In this document: positions 37,468 through 47,068 of the stretch, in pieces
How the letters are laid out: every line of letters starts with the position of its first letter
How positions within the stretch are numbered: the stretch's first letter is position 1
Assembly (NCBI RefSeq): GCF_001590925.1
Contig: NZ_BCTU01000019.1
Span: forward strand, 62,001 to 126,000
Direction of reading: 5' to 3'
DNA from: Serratia plymuthica NBRC 102599
GTDB taxonomy: Bacteria > Pseudomonadota > Gammaproteobacteria > Enterobacterales > Enterobacteriaceae
DNA length: 64,000 nucleotides
The notes under the pieces: generated by a model
Databases searched by the model: none
What the model was told of the DNA's origin: nothing
Seen by the model: only the letters and a program-made list of their open reading frames with translations
Program-made: the position numbers and the translations under genes

Positions 37468-39357
37468 ATGTCTATCGAAATCAAGGTACCGGACATCGGT
37501 GCAGACGAAGTGGAAATCACCGAAATTCTGGTGAAAGTGGGCGATAAAGTTGAAGCTGAACAATCGCTGATCACCGTTGAAGGTGATAAAGCTTCCATGG
37601 AAGTCCCGTCCCCGCAAGCGGGCGTGGTGAAAGAGATCAAGGTTTCCGTCGGCGATAAAACCGAAACCGGCAAACTGCTGATGATCTTTGAAGCAGAAGG
37701 TGCGGCAGCTGCCGCACCAGCCGCCAAAGCGGAAGAAAAACCGGCCGCAGCACCTGCTGCTGCACCTGCTGCCGCTGCTGCCAAAGACGTTGCGGTACCG
37801 GACATCGGTGCCGACGAAGTTGAAGTGACCGAGATCCTGGTGAAAGTGGGCGACAAGGTGGACGCCGAGCAGTCCCTGATCACCGTGGAAGGCGACAAGG
37901 CTTCAATGGAAGTCCCTGCACCCTTTGCGGGCATCGTGAAAGAGATCAAAATCGGCGCCGGCGACAAAGTGAAAACCGGTTCCCTGATCATGGTCTTCGA
38001 AGTGGCCGGCGCAGCGTCTGCTGCCGCTCCGGCTGCGGTTGAGGCCCCTGCGGCCCCAGCCGCACCGGCTGCCGCTGCTGCCAAAGACGTTGCCGTGCCG
38101 GACATCGGCGGCGACGAAGTAGAAGTGACCGAAGTGATGGTGAAAGTGGGCGACAAAGTTGCCGCTGAGCAGTCGCTGATCACCGTTGAAGGTGACAAGG
38201 CTTCTATGGAAGTGCCGGCACCGTTCGCAGGTACCGTGAAAGAAATCAAAATCAGCGCCGGCGACAAAGTGAAAACCGGCTCTCTGATCATGGTGTTCGA
38301 AGTTGAAGGCGCGGCACCAGCCGCCGCTCCGGCCCAGAAAGCAGAAGCTGCACCGGCTCCGGCCAAGCAGGAAGCCGCTGCGGCCGCTCCAACTGTCAAA
38401 GCGGAAAGCAAAGGCGAGTTCGCAGAGAACGACGCTTACGTGCACGCAACCCCGGTCATCCGTCGTCTGGCGCGTGAATTCGGCGTAAACCTGGCGAAAG
38501 TGAAAGGCACCGGTCGTAAAGGCCGCATCCTGCGCGAAGACGTCCAGACTTACGTGAAAGACGCGGTTAAACGTGCGGAAGCGGCTCCAACCGCTGCTGC
38601 CGGTGGCGGTCTGCCAGGCATGCTGCCATGGCCGAAAGTGGACTTCAGCAAGTTCGGCGAGATCGAAGAAGTTGAACTGGGCCGCATCCAGAAGATTTCG
38701 GGTGCCAACCTGAGCCGCAACTGGGTGATGATCCCGCATGTGACTCACTTCGACAAAACCGATATCACCGATCTGGAAGCGTTCCGCAAGCAACAGAACG
38801 ATGAAGCGGCCAAACGTAAGCTGGACGTGAAGTTCACCCCTGTGGTGTTCATCATGAAAGCCGTCGCCGCCGCTCTGGAGCAGATGCCGCGCTTCAACAG
38901 CTCTCTGTCCGAAGATGGCCAGAAGCTGACGCTGAAAAAATACATCAACGTCGGTGTTGCGGTTGATACGCCAAATGGTCTGGTGGTTCCGGTCTTCAAG
39001 GATGTGAACAAGAAAAGCATCACTGAGCTGTCCCGCGAGCTGATGGCTATCTCCAAAAAAGCGCGCGACGGCAAGCTGACCGCAGGCGAAATGCAGGGCG
39101 GTTGCTTCACCATCTCCAGCCTGGGCGGTATCGGGACGACTCACTTCGCGCCTATCGTCAACGCGCCGGAAGTGGCTATCCTGGGCGTCTCCAAGTCTGC
39201 TATGGAGCCAGTCTGGAACGGTAAAGAGTTCGTGCCGCGTCTGATGATGCCAATGTCGCTCTCCTTCGACCACCGTGTTATTGATGGTGCAGATGGTGCG
39301 CGCTTTATTACCATCATCAACAATATGCTGGCTGACATTCGCCGTCTGGTGATGTAA
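37468..39357 (+). CDS. aceF: Dihydrolipoyllysine acetyltransferase E2 of pyruvate dehydrogenase
   Basis: AceF carries acetyl groups on lipoyl arms to coenzyme A and forms the core of the complex. It has 629 aa (E. coli 630). Three lipoyl domains of about 80 aa each carry the lipoylation site GDKASMEVP and are joined by Ala/Pro-rich linkers. A peripheral subunit-binding domain ([17 protein letters not shown]) follows, then the catalytic domain with the active-site motif [10 protein letters not shown]. The three lipoyl repeats are strongly similar at the DNA level, which makes this gene prone to domain loss by recombination. Confidence 0.98.
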   Translation: MSIEIKVPDIGADEVEITEILVKVGDKVEAEQSLITVEGDKASMEVPSPQAGVVKEIKVSVGDKTETGKLLMIFEAEGAAAAAPAAKAEEKPAAAPAAAPAAAAAKDVAVPDIGADEVEVTEILVKVGDKVDAEQSLITVEGDKASMEVPAPFAGIVKEIKIGAGDKVKTGSLIMVFEVAGAASAAAPAAVEAPAAPAAPAAAAAKDVAVPDIGGDEVEVTEVMVKVGDKVAAEQSLITVEGDKASMEVPAPFAGTVKEIKISAGDKVKTGSLIMVFEVEGAAPAAAPAQKAEAAPAPAKQEAAAAAPTVKAESKGEFAENDAYVHATPVIRRLAREFGVNLAKVKGTGRKGRILREDVQTYVKDAVKRAEAAPTAAAGGGLPGMLPWPKVDFSKFGEIEEVELGRIQKISGANLSRNWVMIPHVTHFDKTDITDLEAFRKQQNDEAAKRKLDVKFTPVVFIMKAVAAALEQMPRFNSSLSEDGQKLTLKKYINVGVAVDTPNGLVVPVFKDVNKKSITELSRELMAISKKARDGKLTAGEMQGGCFTISSLGGIGTTHFAPIVNAPEVAILGVSKSAMEPVWNGKEFVPRLMMPMSLSFDHRVIDGADGARFITIINNMLADIRRLVM

Positions 39358-39365
39358 TGAAAAAA

Positions 39366-39390
39366 GGGCGCAGCATGCTGCGCCCTTACT
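39366..39390 (+). terminator. Terminator-like hairpin after aceF
   Basis: GGGCGCAGCATGCTGCGCCC is a perfect 20-base palindrome followed by TTACT, just after the aceF stop. The weak T-tract would allow some read-through into lpd. Confidence 0.7.
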
Positions 39391-39464
39391 ACTTCAGTAG
39401 CAGTTTTGTCGGTTTTTGCATGACTCGACAAAATTGTTGAGACACGGGTCACTTCGAACGCGCT

Positions 39465-39492
39465 TTGCAGATTATTAACAATTCTGTAAACT
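39465..39492 (+). promoter_or_regulatory. Possible lpd promoter
   Basis: TTGCAG and TAAACT are separated by 16 bp, with TTAACA in the spacer as in ArcA-controlled promoters. Independent transcription of lpd from its own promoter is known in E. coli because it also serves 2-oxoglutarate dehydrogenase. Confidence 0.4.
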
Positions 39493-39591
39493 GCTCGCGG
39501 TGTAAGCGTCCCGGTGGATGAAGGGCGTTATGAGATCGATTAGCAATAAAAATGACGTCTGACCCGCCGGACAATCAATTAAGAGGTCATG

Positions 39592-41016
39592 ATGAGTACT
39601 GAAATTAAAACTCAGGTCGTGGTACTTGGGGCGGGCCCGGCAGGTTACTCTGCTGCCTTTCGTTGCGCTGACTTAGGTCTTGAAACCGTTCTGGTTGAAC
39701 GTTATTCCACGCTGGGCGGTGTTTGCCTGAACGTGGGATGTATCCCTTCCAAAGCACTGTTGCACGTTGCCAAAGTGATCGAAGAAGCCAAAGCGCTGGC
39801 CGAGCACGGCATCGTTTTCGGCGAGCCGAAAACCGACATCGACAAAGTGCGCGTCTGGAAAGAAAAAGTCATCAATCAGCTGACCGGCGGTCTGGCTGGC
39901 ATGGCTAAAGGCCGTAAAGTTAAAGTCGTTAACGGTCTGGGCAAGTTCACCGGCGCTAACACCCTGGTCGTTGAAGGCGAAAATGGTCCTACTACCATCA
40001 ACTTCGACAACGCCATCATCGCCGCAGGCTCCCGTCCGATCCAACTGCCATTCATTCCTCATGAAGACCCGCGCGTGTGGGATTCTACCGATGCGCTGGA
40101 ACTGAAAACCGTCCCTGAGCGTCTGCTGGTGATGGGCGGCGGTATTATCGGCCTGGAAATGGGTACCGTATACCATGCGTTGGGTTCACAGATCGACGTG
40201 GTCGAGATGTTTGACCAGGTGATCCCGGCTGCCGACAAAGACGTGGTGAAAGTCTTCACCAAACGCATCAGCAAGCAGTTCAACCTGATGCTGGAAACCA
40301 AAGTGACTGCGGTAGAAGCCAAAGAAGACGGCATCTACGTCACTATGGAAGGCAAAAAAGCGCCTGCAGAACCACAGCGTTACGACGCGGTGCTGGTAGC
40401 TATCGGCCGTGTGCCGAACGGCAAACTGCTGGAAGCGGGCAAAGCCGGTGTGGAAGTTGACGAGCGTGGCTTTATCCGCGTCGACAAACAGCTGCGTACC
40501 AACGTGCCGCACATCTTCGCTATTGGCGACATCGTCGGTCAGCCGATGCTGGCGCACAAAGGCGTGCATGAAGGCCACGTTGCCGCTGAAGTTATCGCCG
40601 GCATGAAGCACTACTTCGACCCGAAAGTGATCCCATCAATCGCTTACACCGAGCCGGAAGTTGCATGGGTGGGTCTGACCGAGAAAGAAGCGAAAGAGAA
40701 AGGCATCAGCTATGAAACGTCCACCTTCCCGTGGGCAGCTTCCGGCCGTGCTATCGCTTCCGATTGTGCAGACGGCATGACCAAACTGATCTTCGACAAA
40801 GAAACTCACCGTATCATCGGTGGCGCGATTGTCGGCACCAACGGCGGCGAGCTGCTGGGCGAAATCGGTCTGGCTATCGAGATGGGTTGTGATGCGGAAG
40901 ATATCGCGTTGACCATCCATGCTCACCCAACCCTGCACGAGTCCGTAGGCTTGGCGGCAGAGATCTTCGAAGGCAGCATCACCGATCTGCCAAACCCGAA
41001 AGCCAAGAAGAAGTAA
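39592..41016 (+). CDS. lpd: Dihydrolipoyl dehydrogenase (E3)
   Basis: This flavoprotein reoxidises dihydrolipoyl groups with NAD+ for the pyruvate and 2-oxoglutarate dehydrogenases and the glycine cleavage system. The start MSTEIKTQVVVLGAGPAGYS gives 474 aa, identical in length to E. coli. The GAGG spacing prefers this ATG over the adjacent upstream one. Key features are the FAD motif, the redox disulfide in GGVCLNVGCIPSK, the NAD motif VMGGGIIGLEMG and the catalytic His-Glu in HAHPTLHES. Confidence 0.98.
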   Translation: MSTEIKTQVVVLGAGPAGYSAAFRCADLGLETVLVERYSTLGGVCLNVGCIPSKALLHVAKVIEEAKALAEHGIVFGEPKTDIDKVRVWKEKVINQLTGGLAGMAKGRKVKVVNGLGKFTGANTLVVEGENGPTTINFDNAIIAAGSRPIQLPFIPHEDPRVWDSTDALELKTVPERLLVMGGGIIGLEMGTVYHALGSQIDVVEMFDQVIPAADKDVVKVFTKRISKQFNLMLETKVTAVEAKEDGIYVTMEGKKAPAEPQRYDAVLVAIGRVPNGKLLEAGKAGVEVDERGFIRVDKQLRTNVPHIFAIGDIVGQPMLAHKGVHEGHVAAEVIAGMKHYFDPKVIPSIAYTEPEVAWVGLTEKEAKEKGISYETSTFPWAASGRAIASDCADGMTKLIFDKETHRIIGGAIVGTNGGELLGEIGLAIEMGCDAEDIALTIHAHPTLHESVGLAAEIFEGSITDLPNPKAKKK

Positions 41017-41040
41017 TTCTGCTGGTTTGACCGGTTAACG

Positions 41041-41069
41041 AACGGCTCCTGAAAAGGGGCCGTTTTTTT
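41041..41069 (+). terminator. Rho-independent terminator of lpd
   Basis: AACGGCTCC pairs with GGGGCCGTT (one G-T pair) around TGAAAA and is followed by a run of seven T. Confidence 0.88.
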
Positions 41070-41085
41070 ATGGGTGGCAGTTAGG

Positions 41086-41109
41086 TAAAAGGCCGCTCAA
41101 TGAGCGGCC
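41086..41109 (-). terminator. Rho-independent terminator of the small hydrophobic peptide gene
   Basis: On the minus strand GGCCGCT and AGCGGCC pair around CATTG and are followed by TTTT. It starts 7 bp beyond the stop codon of the 40-aa gene, which supports real minus-strand transcription here. Confidence 0.8.
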
Positions 41110-41115
41110 AGTAGC

Positions 41116-41238
41116 TTACTTGTTCTGGAATATCACGTTCAACGTGAGGCTGTTGCCGTTAACCGACCAACCGCCTTTGCTCACGCCAAACGCCGATCCC
41201 AGTACAATGAGCAGGATAAACAAAGAACTCCCTTTCAT
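41116..41238 (-). CDS. Small hydrophobic peptide (40 aa), candidate type I toxin
   Basis: The peptide begins MKGSSLFILLIVLGSAFGVS, a single hydrophobic segment at about residues 5-19 after one Lys. A polar tail follows (KGGWSVNGNSLTLNVIFQNK). AAGGA lies eight bases before the ATG. It is followed directly by its own terminator. I recognise no family. A single hydrophobic helix, small size, a long leader and a facing small RNA with a complementary 5' end match known type I toxins such as ZorO, ShoB and DinQ. It could instead be a harmless small membrane or secreted peptide. Confidence 0.6.
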   Translation of the reverse strand: MKGSSLFILLIVLGSAFGVSKGGWSVNGNSLTLNVIFQNK

Positions 41239-41301
41239 TGCGCGATCCTTGTGGAACCACGACCACCGCGACTTCACCGGAAAAATCCCGGCGGAACAAG
41301 C

Positions 41302-41321
41302 GCTTTGTGGTGCCTGTATCG
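41302..41321 (-). repeat. 20-nt element in the small peptide mRNA leader, complementary to the candidate sRNA
   Basis: The plus strand here matches 41461-41480 at 18 of 20 bases. In the minus-strand transcript of the peptide gene this segment, about 65-85 nt before the start codon, can pair with the 5' end of the facing small RNA (18 Watson-Crick pairs, one G-U, one mismatch). Confidence 0.75.
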
Positions 41322-41425
41322 CAGTCGTTGCAGCACTGTTCTCAAGCCCGATGACCGACTGCTAAACCGGCAGAACAGACCCGGCTAAATACTACGTTGA
41401 AATGAATTTTCAGACATTCTTTTTG

Positions 41426-41454
41426 TTGATTTTTTAATCATCGTTGCGCACAAT
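41426..41454 (+). promoter_or_regulatory. Promoter of the candidate sRNA
   Basis: TTGATT and CACAAT are separated by exactly 17 bp. The predicted start, seven bases after the -10, falls at 41461, the first base of the 20-nt complementary element. Confidence 0.6.
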
Positions 41455-41460
41455 GTCCCT

Positions 41461-41561
41461 GCTTTGTGGCGCTTGTATCGTTCTTTAACGATGTAAGAAA
41501 TCCGTGAGGTGCCTGCTAACACCGAACGGAACAACAGAACCGCCTTAACGGCGGTTTTTTT
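41461..41561 (+). ncRNA. Candidate antisense-type small RNA (about 100 nt)
   Basis: The transcript would start with the 20-nt element complementary to the leader of the facing peptide mRNA. It contains a small hairpin ATCGTT-CTTT-AACGAT (41477-41492) and ends in a strong intrinsic terminator (AACCGCC/GGCGGTT with T7, 41538-41561). A promoter with good spacing precedes it. No useful frame exists inside. It lies about 570 bp before acnB, separated by the terminator. E. coli has a small RNA (tp2) annotated near lpd, but I cannot say whether the two are related. Confidence 0.6.
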
Positions 41562-41886
41562 GTGCCTGCCGTTCCCAATCTTTGATCTTCGCACTCAATA
41601 ACCATTGCAAATGAAAGGGTATCGTGTTGTGCTCTTGGCGCTGGATTTCCGTTTCCCGCAGCCGGGCCTACGAGCCCAGCTAGCCTTCGTTACAGCCGAT
41701 TACTCTGTACTCAACGATTCAGCAAAGATTTAATGTTGCTTTTATGTGAACGAATTAACAACCGTTTCAAATCCTGATATGCTGGCTGAGCGGAACCGGG
41801 CACTGTACCTTACAGGCCAGGACATCGACAGCAGTGCCCCGTCAGGATCAATGGCATCACACCGTGCGCTAAACCCGGTTTGAACA
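41562..41886 (+). promoter_or_regulatory. acnB upstream region with promoter and CRP-like site
   Basis: The best promoter is TTAACA at 41755-41760, a 17-bp spacer, and TATGCT at 41778-41783. TGTGA-N6-TAACA at 41745-41760 resembles a CRP site overlapping the -35. In E. coli acnB is activated by CRP and repressed by ArcA. The rest of the stretch shows no gene. The hairpin GGGC-CTAC-GAGCCC near 41666 has no clear role. Confidence 0.5.
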
Positions 41887-42089
41887 TATGCCCTATGGCT
41901 TTCAAGTTGCAGTTAGGCGCCCAGTTCGTTCATCCCCAGGCGCTTACTTAGGTAAGTAACTGGGGTGACAAATCTGCCGGGAGCAGATTTGAACGCTGCT
42001 CGCAGCGGCCCCGAAGGGGTGTGGCCCATGGACGGGCCACATAACTGAACGCAGGTAACAACACTGCGGCTTGAAAGACGACGGGTATA
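41887..42089. repeat. ERIC element with about 76-bp internal insertion (203 bp)
   Basis: The ends (TATGCCC and GGGTATA) and the core (CATCCCCAGG ... AACTGGGGTGA) are those of ERIC. After GGGGTGA an extra segment of about 76 bp, rich in short hairpins (GGCCCATGGACGGGCC), interrupts it. ERIC variants with an insertion of about 70 bp at this site are known. It lies between the predicted acnB promoter and start codon. Confidence 0.88.
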
Positions 42090-42132
42090 AACGCCAGGCA
42101 CAATAAATGACAATGAGAGCGAGGAGAATGTC

Positions 42133-44730
42133 GTGCTAGAAGAATACCGTAAGCACGTAGCCGAGCGTGCTGCAGAGGGCATCGTCCCTAAGCCGTTAGA
42201 CGCCACCCAAATGGCAGCGCTGGTTGAATCATTAAAGAATCCGCCACAAGGCGAAGAAGAATTCCTGTTAGACCTGCTGATTAATCGTGTTCCACCAGGC
42301 GTCGACGAAGCCGCCTATGTCAAAGCAGGTTTCCTGGCGGCCATCGCCAAAGGTGAAGCGACCTCTCCCCTGATTACCCCCGAGAAAGCCGTAGAACTGT
42401 TGGGCACCATGCAGGGCGGTTACAACATTCATCCGCTGATCGACGCGCTGGATAACGAAAAACTGGCCGCTATCGCCGCCAAAGCGCTTTCCCATACGCT
42501 GCTGATGTTCGACAACTTCTACGACGTGGAAGAGAAAGCCAAGGCGGGTAACCCGCACGCCAAACAGATTATGCAGTCCTGGGCCGATGCCGAGTGGTAT
42601 CTGTCACGCCCGAAACTGGCGGAAAAAATCACCGTTACCGTATTCAAAGTCACCGGCGAAACCAACACCGACGATCTGTCGCCGGCGCCGGATGCCTGGT
42701 CGCGTCCGGACATCCCATTGCACGCCCTGGCGATGCTGAAAAACGAACGTGAAGGCATAGTGCCGGATCAACCGGGCAGCGTTGGCCCGATTAAGCAAAT
42801 TGAGCTGCTGAACAAGAAAGGTTTCCCGCTGGCCTACGTCGGTGACGTGGTCGGTACCGGTTCTTCCCGTAAGTCCGCCACCAACTCTGTGCTGTGGTTT
42901 ATGGGCGACGACATCCCGTATGTGCCGAACAAGCGCGGTGGCGGTGTGGTGCTGGGCAGTAAAATCGCGCCTATCTTCTTCAATACCATGGAAGATGCCG
43001 GTGCCTTGCCGATTGAAGTGGACGTTTCCGAGCTGAACATGGGCGACGTGATCGACGTTTACCCGTACAAAGGCGAAGTGCGCAACCACGAAACCGGCGA
43101 ACTGATCGCCAACTTCGAACTGAAAACCGACGTATTGCTGGATGAAGTGCGCGCCGGCGGCCGTATCCCGCTGATTATCGGCCGTGGTTTGACCACCAAG
43201 GCGCGTGAAGCGCTGGGCCTGCCGCACAGCGACGTGTTCCGTATCGCCAAAGAAGTTGCCTCCAGCAACAAGGGCTTCTCGCTGGCGCAGAAAATGGTGG
43301 GCCGCGCCTGTGGCGTTGCCGGCGTGCGTCCGGGCGAATACTGCGAGCCGAAGATGGCTTCCGTAGGTTCTCAGGACACCACCGGCCCGATGACCCGTGA
43401 CGAACTGAAGGACCTTGCGTGCCTGGGCTTCTCCGCCGATCTGGTCATGCAGTCGTTCTGTCACACCGCCGCGTACCCGAAACCGGTTGATGTGACCACT
43501 CACCACACGCTGCCGGACTTTATCATGAACCGTGGCGGCGTATCGCTGCGTCCGGGCGACGGCGTTATTCACTCGTGGCTGAACCGCATGCTGTTGCCGG
43601 ATACCGTCGGCACCGGCGGTGACTCCCACACCCGTTTCCCGATCGGCATTTCCTTCCCGGCCGGCTCCGGTCTGGTGGCGTTTGCCGCAGCGACCGGCGT
43701 TATGCCGCTGGATATGCCTGAGTCGGTGCTGGTGCGCTTCAAAGGCAAAATGCAGCCGGGCATCACACTGCGCGATCTGGTGCACGCCATTCCTTACTAC
43801 GCGATCCAGCAGGGCCTGCTGACCGTTGAGAAGAAGGGCAAGAAGAACATCTTCTCCGGCCGCATTCTGGAAATCGAAGGCTTGCCGGAGCTGAAAGTCG
43901 AGCAGGCGTTTGAACTGACCGACGCCTCTGCCGAACGTTCCGCCGCCGGTTGTACCATCAAGCTGGATAAGGCACCGATCGAAGAGTACCTGAACTCTAA
44001 CATCGTGCTGCTGAAGTGGATGATCTCCGAAGGTTACGGCGATCGCCGTACGCTGGAGCGCCGCATTCAGGGTATGCAGAAATGGCTGGCGGATCCGCAA
44101 CTGCTGGAAGGCGATGCGGATGCGGAATACGCTGCGGTGATCGACATCGATCTGGCAGAGATCACTCAGCCAATCCTGTGTGCGCCGAACGATCCTGACG
44201 ATGCACGCCTGCTGTCCGACGTGGCTAACAGCAAGATCGATGAAGTGTTCATCGGTTCTTGCATGACCAACATCGGCCACTTCCGCGCCGCCGGCAAGTT
44301 GTTGGACCAGCACAAGGGCCAATTGCCGACCCGCCTGTGGGTTGCGCCGCCGACCAAGATGGATGCGGCTCAACTGACCGAAGAGGGCTATTACAGCGTG
44401 TTCGGCAAGAGCGGTGCGCGTATCGAGATCCCGGGTTGTTCACTGTGTATGGGTAACCAGGCGCGAGTGGCCGACGGCGCGACGGTGGTTTCCACCTCTA
44501 CCCGTAACTTCCCGAACCGTCTGGGTACCGGTGCCAACGTTTATCTGGCCTCTGCAGAACTGGCGGCGGTTGCTTCGCTGCTGGGCCGTTTGCCAACGCC
44601 GGACGAGTATCAAACGTACATGGAACAGGTCGATAAAACGGCGGCGGATACTTACCGCTACCTGAACTTCGACCAACTGGGCCAGTACACCGAAAAAGCC
44701 GACGGCGTGATCTTCCAAACCGCCGTTTAA
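42133..44730 (+). CDS. acnB: Aconitate hydratase B
   Basis: This enzyme isomerises citrate to isocitrate in the TCA cycle. The apo-form binds mRNAs as a post-transcriptional regulator. It starts with GTG ([16 protein letters not shown]) after GAGGAG, as in E. coli, and has 865 aa. The [4Fe-4S] ligands are in [11 protein letters not shown] and [13 protein letters not shown]. The N-terminal HEAT-like domain and the swivelling domain precede the catalytic part, the AcnB order. E. coli has yacH before it; here that gene is absent. Confidence 0.97.
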   Translation: MLEEYRKHVAERAAEGIVPKPLDATQMAALVESLKNPPQGEEEFLLDLLINRVPPGVDEAAYVKAGFLAAIAKGEATSPLITPEKAVELLGTMQGGYNIHPLIDALDNEKLAAIAAKALSHTLLMFDNFYDVEEKAKAGNPHAKQIMQSWADAEWYLSRPKLAEKITVTVFKVTGETNTDDLSPAPDAWSRPDIPLHALAMLKNEREGIVPDQPGSVGPIKQIELLNKKGFPLAYVGDVVGTGSSRKSATNSVLWFMGDDIPYVPNKRGGGVVLGSKIAPIFFNTMEDAGALPIEVDVSELNMGDVIDVYPYKGEVRNHETGELIANFELKTDVLLDEVRAGGRIPLIIGRGLTTKAREALGLPHSDVFRIAKEVASSNKGFSLAQKMVGRACGVAGVRPGEYCEPKMASVGSQDTTGPMTRDELKDLACLGFSADLVMQSFCHTAAYPKPVDVTTHHTLPDFIMNRGGVSLRPGDGVIHSWLNRMLLPDTVGTGGDSHTRFPIGISFPAGSGLVAFAAATGVMPLDMPESVLVRFKGKMQPGITLRDLVHAIPYYAIQQGLLTVEKKGKKNIFSGRILEIEGLPELKVEQAFELTDASAERSAAGCTIKLDKAPIEEYLNSNIVLLKWMISEGYGDRRTLERRIQGMQKWLADPQLLEGDADAEYAAVIDIDLAEITQPILCAPNDPDDARLLSDVANSKIDEVFIGSCMTNIGHFRAAGKLLDQHKGQLPTRLWVAPPTKMDAAQLTEEGYYSVFGKSGARIEIPGCSLCMGNQARVADGATVVSTSTRNFPNRLGTGANVYLASAELAAVASLLGRLPTPDEYQTYMEQVDKTAADTYRYLNFDQLGQYTEKADGVIFQTAV

Positions 44731-44753
44731 GCCGCTATATTGCGCAACTGTTC

Positions 44754-44781
44754 AACGGGAGGCCTTGGCCTCCCGTTTTAT
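44754..44781 (+). terminator. Rho-independent terminator of acnB
   Basis: AACGGGAGGCC and GGCCTCCCGTT form a long perfect stem around TT, followed by TTATTTT. Confidence 0.9.
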
Positions 44782-44868
44782 TTTGCTCAGTTGCCAACTT
44801 TGCGAGCGCTCGCTGAGTTAGTCATGAATTAATGTTTACACTAAGAAAAAGGCTCAGGAGGGCGTGCT

Positions 44869-45231
44869 ATGGATTACGAATTTCTGCGTGACGTGACCGG
44901 TCAGGTGGTGGTCAGATTTTCGATGGGGCATGAAGCGATTGGCCACTGGATTAATGAGGAAGTCAAAGGCGACTTCAACCTGCTGGATCGGATCGAAGCC
45001 GGGGCGGCGGAAGTCAAAGGCAGTGAGCGTCAATGGCAGTTGGAAGGCCACGAATATACATTGCTGATGGACGGTGAAGAGGTGATGATTCGCGCCAATC
45101 TATTGGCGTTTGAAGGCGACGAGATGGAAGAGGGGATGAATTATTATGATGAAGAAAGCCTCTCATTCTGCGGCGTCGAAGACTTCCTGGCGGTGCTGAA
45201 GGCCTACCGTTCTTTCATGCTCAAATATTAA
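44869..45231 (+). CDS. yacL: UPF0231 family protein YacL
   Basis: This 120-aa acidic protein of the YacL family starts [22 protein letters not shown] and has [15 protein letters not shown] near the C-terminus. The function is unknown. CAGGAGG before the ATG is a strong ribosome binding site. It lies between acnB and speD as in E. coli. Confidence 0.94.
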   Translation: MDYEFLRDVTGQVVVRFSMGHEAIGHWINEEVKGDFNLLDRIEAGAAEVKGSERQWQLEGHEYTLLMDGEEVMIRANLLAFEGDEMEEGMNYYDEESLSFCGVEDFLAVLKAYRSFMLKY

Positions 45232-45272
45232 ACGTAAGGGCGCGGCATGTGTATGGCCGCACCCTTAACCCA

Positions 45273-46067
45273 TTACAAGTGCGGAATATTGCGGCCGTAA
45301 TAGATTTCTTGCATCTCTTTCCACAGCAGATCGGTAATCTCTTTACGCTCGGCCTCGCTCAGGGCTTCCGGCTTGGCGTTAAACAGGTAATGCTTCAGAT
45401 CGAAATCCTTCAGCAGCATCTTGGTATGGAAGATGTTCTCCTGGTAAACGTTGACGTCCATCATGTGGTACAGCGCCTTCATATCGTCAGACATAAAGTT
45501 CTGGATCGAGTTGATCTCATGATCGATGTAATGCTTCACGCCATTTACGTCGCGGGTAAAGCCGCGCACACGGTAATCCATAGTGACGATGTCGGATTCC
45601 AACTGGTGGATCAGGTAATTCAGCGCTTTCAGCGGTGAAATCACGCCACAGGTCGACACTTCAATATCGGCGCGGAAGGTGCACAATCCGCCTTCTGGAT
45701 GGCTTTCCGGATAGGTATGAACGCAGATGTGGCTCTTGTCCAGGTGTGCGACCACCGTCTTTGAGAGGGGGCCAGGCTGTTCCGAAGTATCTACATCTTT
45801 CGGGTCGACCGGTTCTTCGCTGACCAAGATGGTCACGCTGGCGCCCTGAGGCTCGTAGTCCTGACGTGCGACGTTCAGAATATTTGCGCCAATGATCGAG
45901 CAGGTTTCACTCAGGATCTCGGTCAGGCGATTGGCGTTGTATTGCTCGTCAATGTAGGCGATATAGCCATCGCGGTCATCCGCGGTTTTGGCGTAACAAA
46001 TATCGTAAATACAAAAACTCAGGCTCTTCGTCAGGTTGTTGAAGCCGTGCAGTTTTAGCTTTTGCAA
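45273..46067 (-). CDS. speD: S-adenosylmethionine decarboxylase proenzyme
   Basis: This pyruvoyl enzyme makes the aminopropyl donor for spermidine synthesis. The 264-aa proenzyme self-cleaves between Lys and Ser in [17 protein letters not shown], giving the pyruvoyl group. The start codon is TTG ([11 protein letters not shown]), offset by a perfect AAGGAGG nine bases upstream. It lies 26 bp after speE. Together with the ornithine decarboxylase at the start of the window it completes spermidine synthesis. Confidence 0.97.
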   Translation of the reverse strand: MQKLKLHGFNNLTKSLSFCIYDICYAKTADDRDGYIAYIDEQYNANRLTEILSETCSIIGANILNVARQDYEPQGASVTILVSEEPVDPKDVDTSEQPGPLSKTVVAHLDKSHICVHTYPESHPEGGLCTFRADIEVSTCGVISPLKALNYLIHQLESDIVTMDYRVRGFTRDVNGVKHYIDHEINSIQNFMSDDMKALYHMMDVNVYQENIFHTKMLLKDFDLKHYLFNAKPEALSEAERKEITDLLWKEMQEIYYGRNIPHL

Positions 46068-46093
46068 TTGGGTTCACCTCCTTATCTTCTCGC

Positions 46094-46957
46094 TTAACGT
46101 GTAACGTTCAGTGCGTTGAGCAAGTACTGTGGCAGGGCAAAGCTGCCTGCGTGGATCGCCGGGTTGTAATAACGGCAGTTTAGGCCGCTTTGATTAAAGC
46201 GATGTTGCAGGGCGGATAAATCGAGCTGACGCAGCGCCGGGTTTTGGCTCGCCCAGGCGAAGGTCATGATGCCGCCGTAATAGGTCGGGATCGCCGCCTG
46301 ATAGAAGCTGACGTCGTTGAAATATTGGCTTAGTTTGGCATGGCTGTTGACCGCTTCGTCCTGTTGCAGGAAGCAGACGCCGTTTTGCGCGACAAAAATG
46401 CCGCCCTCGTCCAGGCAGCGTGCGCAGCCTTCGTAGAACGCCGAGGTGAACAGGCTTTCGCCGGGGCCGATCGGATCGGTGCAGTCCGAGATAATCACAT
46501 CGAATTTTTCATCGGTCTGATTAACGAAGTTGACGCCGTCGTCGATCACCAGCTTGAAGCGCGGGTCGTCGTAGGAGCCGGCATTGTGATTAGGCAGGTA
46601 CTGGCGGCAGAACTCCACCACCCCGGCGTCGATCTCGACCATGGTGATCTGCTCTACGCCCTGATGGCGGCTGACTTCACGCAGCATGCCGCCGTCGCCG
46701 CCGCCGATGATCAACACTTTCTTCGCCTGGCCATGTGCCAGCAACGGAACGTGGGTCATCATTTCGTGATAAATGAACTCATCGCGCTCGGTGGTTTGCA
46801 CCACGCCGTCGAGCGCCATCACGCGCCCCAGCACCGGGTTTTCAAAAATCACCAAATCCTGATGCTCGGTCTTCTCGCGGTACAGCACATTCTCTACCGA
46901 GAAGTACTGGCCGAAGTTGGCATGCAGCGTTTCATACCAAATTTCTTTCTGGGTCAT
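46094..46957 (-). CDS. speE: Spermidine synthase
   Basis: SpeE transfers the aminopropyl group from decarboxylated SAM to putrescine. The start [20 protein letters not shown] gives 287 aa (E. coli 288), with GGAG nine bases upstream. A longer frame to 47029 is unsupported. Motifs are [34 protein letters not shown] and [15 protein letters not shown]. It is the first gene of speE-speD. Confidence 0.96.
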   Translation of the reverse strand: MTQKEIWYETLHANFGQYFSVENVLYREKTEHQDLVIFENPVLGRVMALDGVVQTTERDEFIYHEMMTHVPLLAHGQAKKVLIIGGGDGGMLREVSRHQGVEQITMVEIDAGVVEFCRQYLPNHNAGSYDDPRFKLVIDDGVNFVNQTDEKFDVIISDCTDPIGPGESLFTSAFYEGCARCLDEGGIFVAQNGVCFLQQDEAVNSHAKLSQYFNDVSFYQAAIPTYYGGIMTFAWASQNPALRQLDLSALQHRFNQSGLNCRYYNPAIHAGSFALPQYLLNALNVTR

Positions 46958-47068
46958 GTGCGGGAACTCCGTAATAACGGCCATGAAAAATTGGCGCAAC
47001 ATCATAGCTAACTCTGCCTGGTGATGCACGGCTGAATTTCAAACAGAGGTAGCGGAAGGCAGAAGGGA

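Noticed and set aside
37284..38411. Ala/Ser/Thr-rich minus-strand frame opposite the aceF lipoyl region
   Set aside because: Its apparent repeats are the reverse of the three lipoyl domains and linkers; no independent evidence.
41120..41365. 81-codon plus-strand frame across the small peptide gene
   Set aside because: No ribosome binding site, begins just past two terminators, and lies antisense to the better supported 40-aa gene.
41453..41488. Eleven-codon frame MSLLCGACIVL at the start of the candidate small RNA
   Set aside because: The ATG overlaps the -10 of the predicted promoter and lacks a ribosome binding site. The LCGACI similarity to the frame at 41302 is explained by the repeated nucleotide element.
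42604..44373. 589-codon minus-strand frame opposite acnB
   Set aside because: Antisense shadow of a GC-rich conserved gene, with composition typical of a shadow and no motif.
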